A stretch of 64,000 nucleotides of DNA from Flectonema sp. DT1601 (GCA_964019425.1 OZ025812.1:883027-947026), one strand, 5' to 3'; shown: positions 29,007 to 40,191, numbered from the stretch's first letter. Numbers and translations are program-made. The notes: generated from the sequence alone by a model not told the origin.

Positions 29007-31460
29007 ATGGACAGTCGAAAACAACAAACAGCTGATGTTGCCCTGATGGTATCCAGAGTCCATAATCTTGTTTTTGAAGATGGGAATACAGCGATAGACG
29101 TTGCTGCCTGTATTGTCTTAGCATCAGCTGGAACAGCAGAACTGAAACATTATAAACTTCATCAGCCAATTGTACATCAGAATAGACCAATCGTACCGGT
29201 ACCGCCTGACGGCATGGCACCTGATGAAGGGGTTCAAAAGGCTCGATTTCGTCGTCATATTCAACACAACAACACCAACAGTACCTTAGTCATCCAAAGA
29301 GTAGTTAAAGAGGTTCGTAGAATTGTTTTGTTGGAAAGCAGTAGCAGGTTCGTTATTCAAAATGAACAAACACAAGCCTTTGAATCTCTCAGAGTCATTT
29401 TGGAGCCACTGATGAAAAAATCGACTGACGTCGATGATCAGAGTGATCAAAATTCAAGTAAAAAAATAATAACAACTCCCATTAAATCATTCTCAGAACG
29501 AAACAAGTCTCATGAAACTGTTTTAAAACAGTTGGAGAAACCAAACTACAAATTAGAAATGTGGAGAGCTACTAACCAACTCAGGCAAACAGAAGCAAAA
29601 GCACAGGCGAGGCGCTCTGCGAATATCGCAAGACGGATGAAGTCGGGAGGAGGAAACCTTCGAATTAGAAAAAATAAAAAAGAAAGTGCGAAAATTCGAC
29701 TTCAGCAACAAGAATACCTCCTCAGAATTACCCAAAACCAAACCGTACGAAACTACGAAGACAACGGAGTTCACGTTTTGTTCGGAGCAGCTGTCAAAGG
29801 AGATATTTCTGTATTCAGAAAACACCTTTCTGTGACTACTACTCTGGAGCACGTCGACCTCTTGTTAGAAGTTAGAGACAGATTCCATCGCACTCCTTTA
29901 CACTTTGCTGCTTATTGTAATAATATTAACATCTTACACTTCTGTCACAGTGTTTGTCTTCGACATTGTCGAAAAGATGCATCTCAAGGTCTACTAACAA
30001 CTCTTCACTACGCTATTTTGGGAGGTCACATCTCAGCAGTTGAATTTCTTATAAAAACTGTTCATTCAAAAGAAGATTTGCAGCATGAGTTGTATTCAGA
30101 GACTGCTGAAGGTTTGCGTGCTTCTGAACTCGCTCATGTATTACAGTTTAACAACATTGTTCATTTCCTAAGAGGATGTGAACAATGTGTTATAAATTCA
30201 AAAAAAGGAGCTATTCGAAAACAAGCTAAAGAGCATCTTAGTGAAGTGATGCAAGAGGTAGCAATTAACGCAAAACAAGAAGAGCAACAAACTGCGAGGG
30301 ACATCCGACTGGCTGTAGAAGATCTCAGAAGGAAAGAAGCAAACATTCTTGATTTGATGCAAAGGAAAGTTAGGATAAGTAACTTCATCAAAGACGCAAA
30401 AGATAAGGCGATGAAACTGCTTGAAGTACATAAAGAAAGAACAGAAATAATGAAACGCGACCGAGAAATTCAATCAAAAGAACGACGCGCAGCTAAAGAG
30501 AGATTCTATTACGAAAGAGAAACAACGGAATCTTCATTTATGCTGAATGAGGATTTCCGAAGTGTTGATCGAGAGCATGAAGCTGCAACCAAAAGCGCAA
30601 AATTACTAAAATCAAAAATGAAAAAAAAAGCAATTCGACACTTTGGATTGGAGCTAACTGATTCCCAACGTGTAAACGGAACATCAATCATATACAACAC
30701 TATTTTGATTAGTGGGGTTTCACCACCAGCATCGACATCTGGAGTGAGACCTGGTGACTTGGTACAGTCGGTAAACGGGATTAAGGTTTTTAGTATTAAT
30801 CAACTAAAAATAATAGTTGGAAAGGGAAACACAATAGAATTAACCTTACGCAGAGGTCCGCTACGGTCGTTTATCGTCGAAGTTCAGTTAACTGCTTCCT
30901 TTCGTCCTGATACTCTATCAAAGTTCGTTAACGTCGTTACTACTGTTGTCACACCTGACAATCCTGCTTTTGAATCAGCTCGCGACATCGGTAAATTAAC
31001 AACATTCACTGATACTAATGGTCGACACATCCCGGAATGTGGAAATGTCACAAGTTCAATTCCGAGTAGATGCATTTTTTCTGAAAAACCTATGTATGAT
31101 GCAGTCAATGTGATCCTTAAAAATTCTAATTGTGCGAGGAATAGCTTCTCTATTGAAGACATTAGAATACTAGGACCAGGTGGTAGGGTAGCTAAACTGC
31201 TGTTGCCGAACCCGGATTCGCTACCTAGGAATAGATCTTTTTTAAAGCAATCTGAGATTCGATTGAAATTAGTGACTCCTTTGGTGGTGGTTGGTTTTTC
31301 AATCAAGACTGGTCCAAATCCAGACCTAGACCCGACTCATGCGGTCCTAACGGCATTCGATACTCAGAAATGTGAGTGGAGACGAATATTTGCGGATTCT
31401 ATTCAGCAGGGAGCAGTAAGAAATATTTGGTCTGATACTTATATTCAGCCTCTCAGCTGA
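29007..31460 (+). CDS. Ankyrin/coiled-coil/PDZ scaffold protein
   Basis: An 817-residue protein starting at MDSRKQQTADVALMV. Ankyrin repeats lie at about residues 250-390 (RTPLHFAAYCNNINILHF, TLHYAILGGHISAVEFLI). A long charged coiled coil follows at about 400-535 (HKERTEIMKRDREIQSKERR). A PDZ-like domain occupies about 550-630, with ILISGVSPPASTSGVRPGDL and VQSVNGIKVFSINQLKII. The C-terminal ~180 residues end in a pattern like galactose-binding (discoidin-type) folds: VVGFSIKTGPNPDLDPTHAV, then TAFDTQKCEWRRI; this is tentative. No signal peptide or membrane segment. The combination suggests an intracellular scaffold, perhaps at a cytoskeletal or flagellar structure; the exact role is unknown. 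Confidence 0.88.
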   Translation: MDSRKQQTADVALMVSRVHNLVFEDGNTAIDVAACIVLASAGTAELKHYKLHQPIVHQNRPIVPVPPDGMAPDEGVQKARFRRHIQHNNTNSTLVIQRVVKEVRRIVLLESSSRFVIQNEQTQAFESLRVILEPLMKKSTDVDDQSDQNSSKKIITTPIKSFSERNKSHETVLKQLEKPNYKLEMWRATNQLRQTEAKAQARRSANIARRMKSGGGNLRIRKNKKESAKIRLQQQEYLLRITQNQTVRNYEDNGVHVLFGAAVKGDISVFRKHLSVTTTLEHVDLLLEVRDRFHRTPLHFAAYCNNINILHFCHSVCLRHCRKDASQGLLTTLHYAILGGHISAVEFLIKTVHSKEDLQHELYSETAEGLRASELAHVLQFNNIVHFLRGCEQCVINSKKGAIRKQAKEHLSEVMQEVAINAKQEEQQTARDIRLAVEDLRRKEANILDLMQRKVRISNFIKDAKDKAMKLLEVHKERTEIMKRDREIQSKERRAAKERFYYERETTESSFMLNEDFRSVDREHEAATKSAKLLKSKMKKKAIRHFGLELTDSQRVNGTSIIYNTILISGVSPPASTSGVRPGDLVQSVNGIKVFSINQLKIIVGKGNTIELTLRRGPLRSFIVEVQLTASFRPDTLSKFVNVVTTVVTPDNPAFESARDIGKLTTFTDTNGRHIPECGNVTSSIPSRCIFSEKPMYDAVNVILKNSNCARNSFSIEDIRILGPGGRVAKLLLPNPDSLPRNRSFLKQSEIRLKLVTPLVVVGFSIKTGPNPDLDPTHAVLTAFDTQKCEWRRIFADSIQQGAVRNIWSDTYIQPLS

Positions 31461-31596
31461 AAGTCTTTTTGTTAACATTTACACTTTGGTTTTAATGAAG
31501 TTAGTGTGTTAGTTTTCCCAATCAATTTCATTTTCAATTCCAGTCCACTTTTTTTTTTTCTTTTTTCTGTCTTTACACAAAAACAACTAAATAACA

Positions 31597-32538
31597 ATGA
31601 GAGTGACTATCTACTGGCCAGAGACTCACAGCCGTGGTGATCTTGAAGAGCATGATGAGCTCCTCGGACCAGAAAGCACTGTCCTGGACATCAAGGGATT
31701 AATCCAGATATGGACTGGTGAATCAGTAAGAAAAATGGTCCTCTGTCTAAACGGAAAAATCGTAGAAAACAATCAGCTACTTAGGGATGTTGGAATAAGG
31801 TCTCAAGAAGATGCAGATCAGAAAGAGTTCTCTCTCATTTTGGAAGCTGATGATGACGAAAATGATGAGGGTGAGTTCACTCATGAAGCTTACATCAAAG
31901 CTCTTATGGCTACTGGAAAACGTGTTAGCGTCACTAAGGAAAATCAACATGCCGAAGAGAAACTACGTGAAGCAAACGCTCGTCGTATCACAGAACGCAG
32001 AGCGCCTCCAAGACTCCGTCCTAGCAAGTTAAACACCGTGCCACCAGTAAAGGTTAACAAGCATTCGAACAACAGAATTTATGATATTTATGAAAAAGCT
32101 AAGTACGGTATGCGTGAAGAGAATATTGAAAAACAATTGGCGATCAAGATGACTGATGGAGAAGTTTTTGATTTTTGGGATCTTCGAATCGCTGAAGAAG
32201 TTGACCTCCGTCAAAGATGTGACTCGTCGTATGAAATTGTGTTGGAGATATTCTATTTCGGTGAGTTTAAGAAAATCACGATTCCAGATTTTTTCAAATC
32301 CTTAGTACAGGATAAACTTCGCAAGTGTGTTGGTATAGATCTATGCATTATGGAAGATGAAAAACTACGTGATGCTGGTTGCCTTTATCCCCTTGTGGCA
32401 ATGGCTATTTGTTTAACTTACGAAGACGCAGAGACTCTTGGAAAAACTGTATTTCAACACTTCGGCCGTCCAATAACACCACCAAAGAGTAAAATTATGA
32501 ACAGTGGTGGCGCAAAGAAGGGTTGTGCAACTCAGTAA
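31597..32538 (+). CDS. Ubiquitin-like domain protein, possible CaaX end (CATQ)
   Basis: A 313-residue protein. Residues 1-80 form a ubiquitin-like fold: VTIYWPETHS, a lysine-bearing helix (STVLDIKGLIQIWTGESVRK), then LCLNGKIVENNQLLRDVGI and FSLILEA. No C-terminal Gly-Gly follows, so it is a built-in Ubl, not a conjugated modifier. An acidic then basic linker leads to a second domain at about 150-290 (NRIYDIYEKAKYGM, YEIVLEIFYFGEFKKITI, LVAMAICLTYEDAETLGK) that I do not recognise. The last residues GGAKKGCATQ-stop could be a basic stretch plus a weak CaaX box (Gln in the last position favours farnesylation). Only 136 bases separate it from the preceding gene. Confidence 0.85.
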   Translation: MRVTIYWPETHSRGDLEEHDELLGPESTVLDIKGLIQIWTGESVRKMVLCLNGKIVENNQLLRDVGIRSQEDADQKEFSLILEADDDENDEGEFTHEAYIKALMATGKRVSVTKENQHAEEKLREANARRITERRAPPRLRPSKLNTVPPVKVNKHSNNRIYDIYEKAKYGMREENIEKQLAIKMTDGEVFDFWDLRIAEEVDLRQRCDSSYEIVLEIFYFGEFKKITIPDFFKSLVQDKLRKCVGIDLCIMEDEKLRDAGCLYPLVAMAICLTYEDAETLGKTVFQHFGRPITPPKSKIMNSGGAKKGCATQ

Positions 32539-33783
32539 TATCATTTTTTTTTTTTTTTTTTTTCAATTGGAGAAATATTTCTCATTGCACAAGGCGACTG
32601 GTAATTCTTGTTCTCTTTGTCCTACATTGCCTTTTGTATTCGTGTCTGGTGCTTACCGTGTGACAATGGAGTAGTTGTGCAAGCAACATTCTAGAGGGAT
32701 AAAGTTCTATTTGTTGTATGCTAGTTACCTTGCAACCCTTCCCCCTGAAGACGACAAACAAGTTTTAGCAACAGTGAAAGGCTAAAAAGGGGGAAAAAAA
32801 AAAAAAAAAAAAAAAAAAAAATGCATCTCTGTGTCCTTGAGCTTTTTTAAATTTTATTTCAAAAGTTTTGCTATCTTCCCCTTCCCTACAGAGAAGGGAT
32901 TATTTTTTTTAGGGTGTGTTTTCGACATCTCTTTGAAAAAAAAATATAGAAATGTAATATTTTTACGTTATCTTCTTTTACCCCTTACTAAACTGTTCTC
33001 ACGATGAGAGCCGATTTAGTTAAACTGATGAATGGAGGTGTGTGATAATCCAGAGAGAAATATTCCTCCTTTGCAATTTCGCACTGTGTGGATCTCTTTA
33101 TTTTGGATTGAATTTATATTTTGTTCTCGAAACGCCAGTATTGGAGTTTTTTTACTGTATGGGGGTGGTGTGTTGGGAGGTACCTGTTGGTTAATGCTCA
33201 CATCGCTAGCTGTGTACCACGCGTCAGTTTTTTTTTGACTAAAATGTTTGATCAGGAAGGCTTCCCCTTTTCAACTTTTTATAAAAATTTTCTGATGCGT
33301 ATCTTTGATGGGTATCAAGCATCCTGACTTCAAGAGGACTTTGATGAAGAATTTAAAAAAAAGGATTTACTTATTTTCAATCTTGAGTCTGACGGAGGGC
33401 TCAGAGATTGTTCAATTTTTTTGAGCCAACCTCTGCAGAGCTTAAGGGTTAATTCTTTTTTTTATAAATATTTCGTGTATTTCTGTTTCATTTATTCAGC
33501 ACAGATAATTACCTTGCTGAATGATGTCTTGCGTTATCATTTCTGCTCTCCTTCCTAAAAAATGACCTCCTCTCTGCTGAGTAGCATCGTCTGTGTCTGT
33601 CTGTCTGTCTGTGTCTAGTTAGCTGGTTGGCTTTTTCGACATGTGGATCCCGGAATCTGTGTGCATAGTCTTTTACTCTACAGGGAGGAAGGAGGACAAC
33701 ATAAATTTGAAATCACTTTTTTTTTTTTTTTTTTTAAATTTATCATTTTTTATGTGCGATAATTTTTTTTTTTTCTGTGTTCG

Positions 33784-33814
<31 letters not shown>

Positions 33815-33894
33815 TTTCAATTATCTAGAACTATCTAGGCATTCCATTTTTTTTTTATATTATTATTTCATTTCTTTCTATTCGACAACTACCT

Positions 33895-33925
<31 letters not shown>

Positions 33926-34592
33926 CACTGTTACCCGGTAAAGCCTCGTTTACGTCTGTTTTCACGGTAGTAATCTGATACTGGCAGCAAGTTGTTTTTT
34001 TTTTTTTTTTTTTTTTTTGTCTCTTTTGTTTTTCCATTATTATTATTCTCTTTGTTGGTTCTAACATGTTCTTTATTTCTTTTTAACGGAGACCCCTTAA
34101 CTGGTCAACTTTTAGCCTGGTTGGTGTGATATCACATTAGCGAAAGGATACCGACAAAATTAATAAAATAAATCTCGAAAAAACATTATATTTTTTGCCT
34201 ACTGTACTAATAATAATGTGTTGGGGATTATTCTCGTTGTGTCGTTTTTTACACGGAAAAACGTTTTTTTTTCTCAATTGTGTTTTTTTCTTTTTTTTTT
34301 TTTAAACCAAGCTGGTTCACATACCACTTCTCCGAATTATTGGTTTGCTCGCGGATTTTCTTAGTTAAAACTACACAGAACTTTGTCCTCGTGCACATAC
34401 GTATCCATCGATCTGCAGAGCCATTCAGATGGAAGTTTCTTTTGAAATATACAATGGTCACTGATGGTAGTGGATAATCATAAAAAAAAAACGAGTTATA
34501 TCTTTTTCTCGAATATTTCAGAATTATTTTTTTTGTTTTTTTGTTCTTACAAATTCAGAAGGGAGGAAGGGGGGTAATTTGATGGAAGGGGG

Positions 34593-34623
<31 letters not shown>

Positions 34624-34657
34624 CATTTGTTTGTTGCCATTGGTTCAGCAGGTGGGT

Positions 34658-34689
<32 letters not shown>

Positions 34690-36456
34690 GTTGTTGTTTT
34701 CCATTCTTCTACTTATGTCGCACAATATAGTCATTTTCATTATTATTATTTTTTTTTGTTCCCTTCACCAAGGCTGCTGTTTTGTAAGCACTACTTCTCA
34801 GTTGCTTGTTGTGCCTCCCTACCGCTTGTTTGGATCTTAGTTACGCTCGCTATAATCTACTTTTATGAGGTAACGAGTTGTCCAATACCAAAATCTTTTT
34901 AGAGGAATCTTACAAATTTTATTTCTTTCACTTGGTAGCAAAAAGCGTATTGCGATATATTCTGATAATTTTCCGCCATTGGCGATCTACATGTCAACAG
35001 TTCACTTTTATAGCTTTTTTTTTTAAAACTTTTGCCGCAAGGGTCTGCGTACAAAAAAAAAAAAAAAAAAAGGTAAATACTCGTCCCCTTGTACAGGACG
35101 AGATTTCTTTCACGAGATGGTTTCCTATTTATATTACGTCGCACGGCTAAAAGCGAAACGCGAAAACGATCGAATCCCTTATTTTCGCAATCGCCTCTAA
35201 AAATTGGAGAGGACTTTTGATAGTTAGCTGCCCCTTTTATCTATTTACAATTACAAATGTATTTTTCAGTCAAGTACTTTGATATTAATTTTGTTTTTAA
35301 TACCCTGAAGTTGTTACTGTTTTTTACATTGTCAAAGTTTCACGCCACTCTTTTTTTTTATCTATTTCTGTTTTTCTATTGCGGCGGTTATCTTTTATTT
35401 TATTTCAAACAAACGATTTCTTTTGCACGATGCGGGGTGTAGAGGGAAAAAAAAAAAAAAAAAAAAGGAAAGGAAAGGAAAGGAAAACGATATTATTCCG
35501 ACATACGTACCATCAAAGGGCTACACACTTTTTCTACTAACTGTGTATTACTCAACGTGGCTGTTTTGTCATAATTTCATCATTTTTTTCTGTCTTCATT
35601 TTTTTGATTCTTGTTAAACAGCGGTGGCATAGTACTGGCAGTTCATTTATTTTCTTTCCTATATATATCCCTCTCTTTTTTTTTTTTTTTTCCTGTGATA
35701 TAACTGTCACTTGTTTTCATCAATAGCCGAACTGACTTGGTTGGTTTATTGCATCCACAATGGAAAAAAAAAAAAAAAAAAAAAAAAAAAACCACTCTCT
35801 TTTTTCTCTTTTTAGTACCCCAAGAAAAACCTAATCAGTAAGTTGTTAACTTATACAATCACTTGGCACTGCTCTTTTTTCATTTTCTCTTCCCCTTCCC
35901 TTCTACCCTCTTAAATCGAATCTAATAGGATATGTATGCTTTGTTTTCCATTTTTTTATTTTTATTTTGTGTTTTGTATTTTGTCACTGAAAAGCTTCAT
36001 TCAACGGCTATTTTGCTGTTCTAAAAAGTTTTGCGACGTAATTATAAATAGTTTGTTTGTTTGCTTTTTTTTTTTTTTTCTTTCACAAGAAAAAAAAATA
36101 AAAAAAAATTTAACCGTTTTTACACGCGTCTACACACTTAATATACTGAAATGGAATTCGTTTTTTTTTGAACAGTGGATTGTGTGACTTTTTTTCTTCT
36201 TTTTTTCTTTTTTTTTTTTTTTAAAGACGGGGGGAAAAAAAAAAAAAAAGAGGGTTGTGATGGAAAACTAAGCATTTTTCCTCCATATTTTTTTTTTCGT
36301 TAAAAAAAAAGATACGTGTGTTGCACAGCTCTTCACTACAGGTACACAACGTCATCAAATGTACTAGTATACCGACCTACTAAGTAATAATTATTTTTTA
36401 TTTTTATTTTTTCAATTCTCTTCTACAGATAACAGAGTTGTGGGGTAAACTCACTG
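32539..36456. other. 3.9 kb gene-free gap
   Basis: The largest gap in the window. I see no credible gene on either strand. It holds many T and A tracts up to about 30 bases (for example 32794-32820, 33786-33812, 34593-34620, 35763-35790), a GTCT microsatellite (33593-33614), a GGAAA run (35466-35484), and the empty-site repeat (35248-35340). The patch 34900-35230 is less homopolymeric but shows nothing recognisable. The end is pyrimidine-rich and closes with CAG at 36428. Confidence 0.65.
35248..35340. repeat. Repeat matching 6783-6867 and 6959-6973 (empty site)
   Basis: It matches the sequence on both sides of the insertion at 6868-6958, with few differences, and carries a single acattgt (35326-35332) followed by caaagtttcac, as on the right side of the insertion. 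Confidence 0.75.
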
Positions 36457-39400
36457 ATGGGGTTATCACAAGAAGAGAAGGCGAAAATCTTGAAATCTCT
36501 AAGGCAGCAGACTAACCGAAAACTCTCGATTGCCGCTGTTGGTAATTGTTTAATCGCATGTAAATGGGATGTAGAAAAAGCAGAGATAATGTTGAAAAAA
36601 GAATTGGAAAAAGAGAATCTTCAGTCTGGACCTGAGAAAGTTGTGAAGAGTAGTAAAAGTGTTAGGAAACCTCCACCACCACCACCGCCTCCATCTGGAG
36701 GGCAGGCAGCTGATTCTTTGCAAGCAGTACCTGTTAATAGTCGTCCTAGACCACCACCACCTCCTTCACCATTAGATAGCGATCCTCAATTAATTGTAAA
36801 CCCAACTAGTAATAAAGTGATTACTTCTAAAGATGAAACGTCATCCAACGACTCCCCTCCTCCTCAAACTCTTGAAGCTGATAAACAGCCTGAGTTCGAA
36901 CCCCTCTCAGTACCAATTGAAGAACCTTCAATCCCAAATAGAAGGCTTATGGCCAGTAGACATATCGCTCCTGACCCACCACCTCCACCTGTTCAGGCTG
37001 TAAAGACTGTTAGTGGGTCTGGTTCATATCAAAGACCTCCTTCATTTATTACTGCAGCAGATGTTATTAAGAATGCTGAAGTATCAGGAACTACTTCATT
37101 AGTTAGTACTGGTCCAGATCTTCCATTGGTACCTCCTGTTAATCCTCCATCTTTTATATCTGCGGTTGATTCTGTGTCTGAGAGGCCTGCGCGGGTACCG
37201 AGTCCCATTAGTAGACCAGCTGACATTACTGCGTCTGTTCCTGAGCAGCAGCTTCCAGCTGCGTTTTCTCAGAACGCTAGTCTGAGTGCTGTTGCTTCTG
37301 ACTCAGTAACGAAACACTTATTATCTTCAAGTTTAGATGCTCCAATTGGTGTAGTTACTGGTGTGCCATCTCAACAGATTACAGTAGCTGCTGACGTTCA
37401 TTCGATGGAATCACATCAAAGTAATCAACCCTTAGCCCAGCAAGTTGTATCTCAACTTGTTAGTCAGTCAACAGTAAGACATCCTCGAAGTCAATCTCAA
37501 GATACTATCAGCCAACCGCCGAGTCAACAGGAGTCTGGTTATCAACAACAACAGCTTCCAGGACAACCAGTTAGTCAGCCACTCAGCCAGCCACTCAGCC
37601 AGCCACTCAGTCAACCAGCCAGTCAGCCACTCAGTCAGCCGCCCAGTCAGCCAGTCAGTCAACCAGCTAGTCAGCCACCCACACCCAGTCAGCCACTCAG
37701 TCAACCAGCCAGTCAGCCACCCACTCAACCACTCAGTCAGCCACTCAGTCAACCACTCAGTCAGCCAGCTAGTCAACCAGCCAGTCAGCCACTCAGTCAG
37801 CCACTCAGTCAGCCAGCCACTCAACCACTCAGTCAACCACTCAGTCAACCACTCAGTCAACCAGCTAGTCAGCCACTCAGTCAACCACCATCAGTTGGTC
37901 AACCTTCAATACCAAAATCTACTATTCAGAATACAACCACAACATTACGAACTAATAGTCCTCAGGCAAGTCAACCACCAACCCAGACACAGTCGTTGAA
38001 CCAGCCTGCGACCCAGCAGATGCAACTACCGCCCGCAGAGCCTCGACTGTCAAGTCAACCAACTAGAGACCTGATGCCTATCGATACAACAGTACCGTCT
38101 ACGAAGGCAATATCTTTTGCAGAGGAAATGCAATCCAGAGAAGAAGAGATTAGTAAAAAGAAAATAATGCTTGAAAATGAACTTCAAAAAGAGAGACTTG
38201 GGATGTTAGAGAAAGAACTACAAGCACTTCGAGCGAACAACGCGAGACAGCAAAAGAATGATGAGAGGATTGTGGAGGAGAGCAAGAAGTTGCAAGTTGC
38301 CGCTGACGAAGTAGCATCAGACTGGAAACAAGCATTTGCTAAGCTTAGCCCTCATATAACACAGATGGTCACTAACAGTGACTTTTCTGCATCAACTGTA
38401 AATAAAGCATGGCTACAGGCTGGTACTACAGAAATGAGCACTGCTGAGGCTCGGATCAGAGCCGAAGTTCAAAAAGAAAAATTTCAAGAAGCCCGCCACG
38501 AGCGTGACAATGAACGAAAATGTTGGCTTGATGAGATCGCAAAATTAAAACAACAAAATGGAGAGCACTTAAAAGAACAACAGCAATCTTACAATAAAGT
38601 CCTCGAAAAGAAGGGAGAAGAACAGTCTGCGTTGTTAAAACTATTTCACCAAAAATTGGCAGAAATGAAAGACTCCTACGAAGCAAACTTAGAACTGACA
38701 TCTGCAGAGAACGACAGAATTCTGAGTAGTGTACTCATCTCTCCTGAGAGAGAACGGAAATCTAATTACGGTACTCCTCTACCGACACCACTTAACACAA
38801 AAGTTCACAGTAATAGAAGAAGGCAATCACCACAGATCATTGAAGGAGTAAAAGGTCCTACACTAGCTCCTGTTGATCTGTTGAGTGAATTTGATGTTTC
38901 GCTTCTGGACGATCCTCTTGGTTACAGTGACTCAGAAGTTGAACGTCAAGCCAAGGCTGCGAAGGATCACTTTTCTCGTCTTGGGAAGGAACAAGATCGA
39001 GTTCGTTCAAAAACATATAGAAAGTCAAAGAAGTCATCCATAGCTAGCAGTGATACCACAGCCACTGATGACGTCCCGCTGTCTATCGGAACTTTAAAAA
39101 AGAAAGTAATGAAAATGAACACCGTGGCTTCTCCAGCAGGGAAAGTTCCATGTTCTCATTGCGGTGCACTCATCGACGAGGATTCTATTTTTTGTAACTT
39201 ATGTGGGCAGCATCAGAAACAGCCAATGCAACCAATACATGTTGCGACTCCACCGACAGCATCTCCGTATGGAATTCAGTCTCCCTATGCTGGGTATGCT
39301 GGTGGTCAGTATAGCACTCCCCAGCATCAAAAACAGTCGTTTCAACCTCCTGGGATGGGTCTTCCTTCATACCACCATCAGGTAGTATCGTCTGCTCCAC

Positions 39401-39633
39401 AGCATACAGGATTGCCTCATCAGGTTTCAGCTTACGACGGATCGGTAATGTCAAAGCGACATCTCGATAAGAGAATTTGGGACGCTCAAAAAGCAGAACA
39501 TCAAATTACCAACTCACCCTACACTTACGCTGATTTCGAATCTCCGTTTAAGTCACACTCTGGTAGGGGAACTGAACACTTTAGTAGAGGTAACGGTCGA
39601 GAATCACCTTCAAAAAGAAAATGGAAAATATAG
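36457..39633 (+). CDS. UBA-like, SQP-repeat, coiled-coil zinc-ribbon protein
   Basis: A 1058-residue protein starting 28 bases after a pyrimidine tract ending in CAG. Residues about 5-48 (EEKAKILKSLRQQTNRKLSI, IACKWDVEKAEIMLKKEL) look like a UBA-type helical bundle. A Pro-rich region follows (PPPPPPPPSGG; PPPPPSP). Residues about 370-478 are a tract of tetrapeptides x-SQP (LSQP, ASQP, PSQP, VSQP). Coiled coils span about 550-630 and 655-765. A zinc ribbon lies near 897-917: CSHCG...CNLCG. The C-terminus is rich in Gln, Pro and Tyr, then basic. Likely a cytosolic scaffold; SQ sites could be phosphorylated, but that is speculation. Ubiquitin binding is inferred only from the weak UBA-like similarity. 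Confidence 0.88.
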   Translation: MGLSQEEKAKILKSLRQQTNRKLSIAAVGNCLIACKWDVEKAEIMLKKELEKENLQSGPEKVVKSSKSVRKPPPPPPPPSGGQAADSLQAVPVNSRPRPPPPPSPLDSDPQLIVNPTSNKVITSKDETSSNDSPPPQTLEADKQPEFEPLSVPIEEPSIPNRRLMASRHIAPDPPPPPVQAVKTVSGSGSYQRPPSFITAADVIKNAEVSGTTSLVSTGPDLPLVPPVNPPSFISAVDSVSERPARVPSPISRPADITASVPEQQLPAAFSQNASLSAVASDSVTKHLLSSSLDAPIGVVTGVPSQQITVAADVHSMESHQSNQPLAQQVVSQLVSQSTVRHPRSQSQDTISQPPSQQESGYQQQQLPGQPVSQPLSQPLSQPLSQPASQPLSQPPSQPVSQPASQPPTPSQPLSQPASQPPTQPLSQPLSQPLSQPASQPASQPLSQPLSQPATQPLSQPLSQPLSQPASQPLSQPPSVGQPSIPKSTIQNTTTTLRTNSPQASQPPTQTQSLNQPATQQMQLPPAEPRLSSQPTRDLMPIDTTVPSTKAISFAEEMQSREEEISKKKIMLENELQKERLGMLEKELQALRANNARQQKNDERIVEESKKLQVAADEVASDWKQAFAKLSPHITQMVTNSDFSASTVNKAWLQAGTTEMSTAEARIRAEVQKEKFQEARHERDNERKCWLDEIAKLKQQNGEHLKEQQQSYNKVLEKKGEEQSALLKLFHQKLAEMKDSYEANLELTSAENDRILSSVLISPERERKSNYGTPLPTPLNTKVHSNRRRQSPQIIEGVKGPTLAPVDLLSEFDVSLLDDPLGYSDSEVERQAKAAKDHFSRLGKEQDRVRSKTYRKSKKSSIASSDTTATDDVPLSIGTLKKKVMKMNTVASPAGKVPCSHCGALIDEDSIFCNLCGQHQKQPMQPIHVATPPTASPYGIQSPYAGYAGGQYSTPQHQKQSFQPPGMGLPSYHHQVVSSAPQHTGLPHQVSAYDGSVMSKRHLDKRIWDAQKAEHQITNSPYTYADFESPFKSHSGRGTEHFSRGNGRESPSKRKWKI
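37567..37890 (+). repeat. 12-bp coding minisatellite (x-SQP)
   Basis: About 27 imperfect units of a 12-bp motif of the type cactcagtcagc, encoding x-S-Q-P. One unit is interrupted by the extra residues TPSQ. The units mix CAG and CAA, CCA and CCG, which limits perfect slippage. The opposite strand is also open here and would read as Trp/Leu/Thr repeats, an artefact of the unit. Confidence 0.9.
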
Positions 39634-40191
39634 AAAGCGATGTACTTTTTGATGGGAGGCTTTGGATTCAATCATTCTTTTCAAAAAAAAAAAAAAAAAA
39701 AAAAAAAAACCCACTTTTTTTGCCAAAACGAGTTCAACGATTCGTTTTTCTTGTTTCCCTGTTGTTTCCTGTACTTATGTTTTTGTAATTTGTCGTTTTT
39801 CTTTTTGGGTACCAAAAAAACTCTTTATTCAAAAAGATAGATTTGTGTATAGAAGACGAGCAAGAGTTAGTGCCCTGGCCTAATACTGTTTATCTATTAT
39901 TTGGTTGGTGGATGTAATTGTTTAATAATATTTTTTTTTTATTATAGCAACGAATCCACTGAAACATTGGCGTAGCAGAAAATGAGGATCTCTGTACCAC
40001 AGCAGTAACTGATTCATTGTTTCAGTATATCAAACTGTAGATAGTATACCTTGATTCCTCAGTGTGAGCACACACAAATATCGATAACTCTCGTGATGAT
40101 TAAGTGAGAAAATAGTTACCTTTTATTAAAGTGATTGTTATCATGTTTAATCTCTTTACTACAGTTTAATTAGAATAAAAAACAACAAATT
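39634..40191. other. Intergenic gap
   Basis: No gene. An A tract at 39683-39708 is followed by mixed sequence. A pyrimidine-rich stretch (cctttact) ends in acag at 40164, the probable acceptor of the next gene. Confidence 0.6.

Noticed and set aside
37468-37884. Open frame on the minus strand reading as Trp/Leu/Thr repeats
   Set aside because: It is the reverse reading of the SQP minisatellite; the + strand frame is far longer and has other domains.
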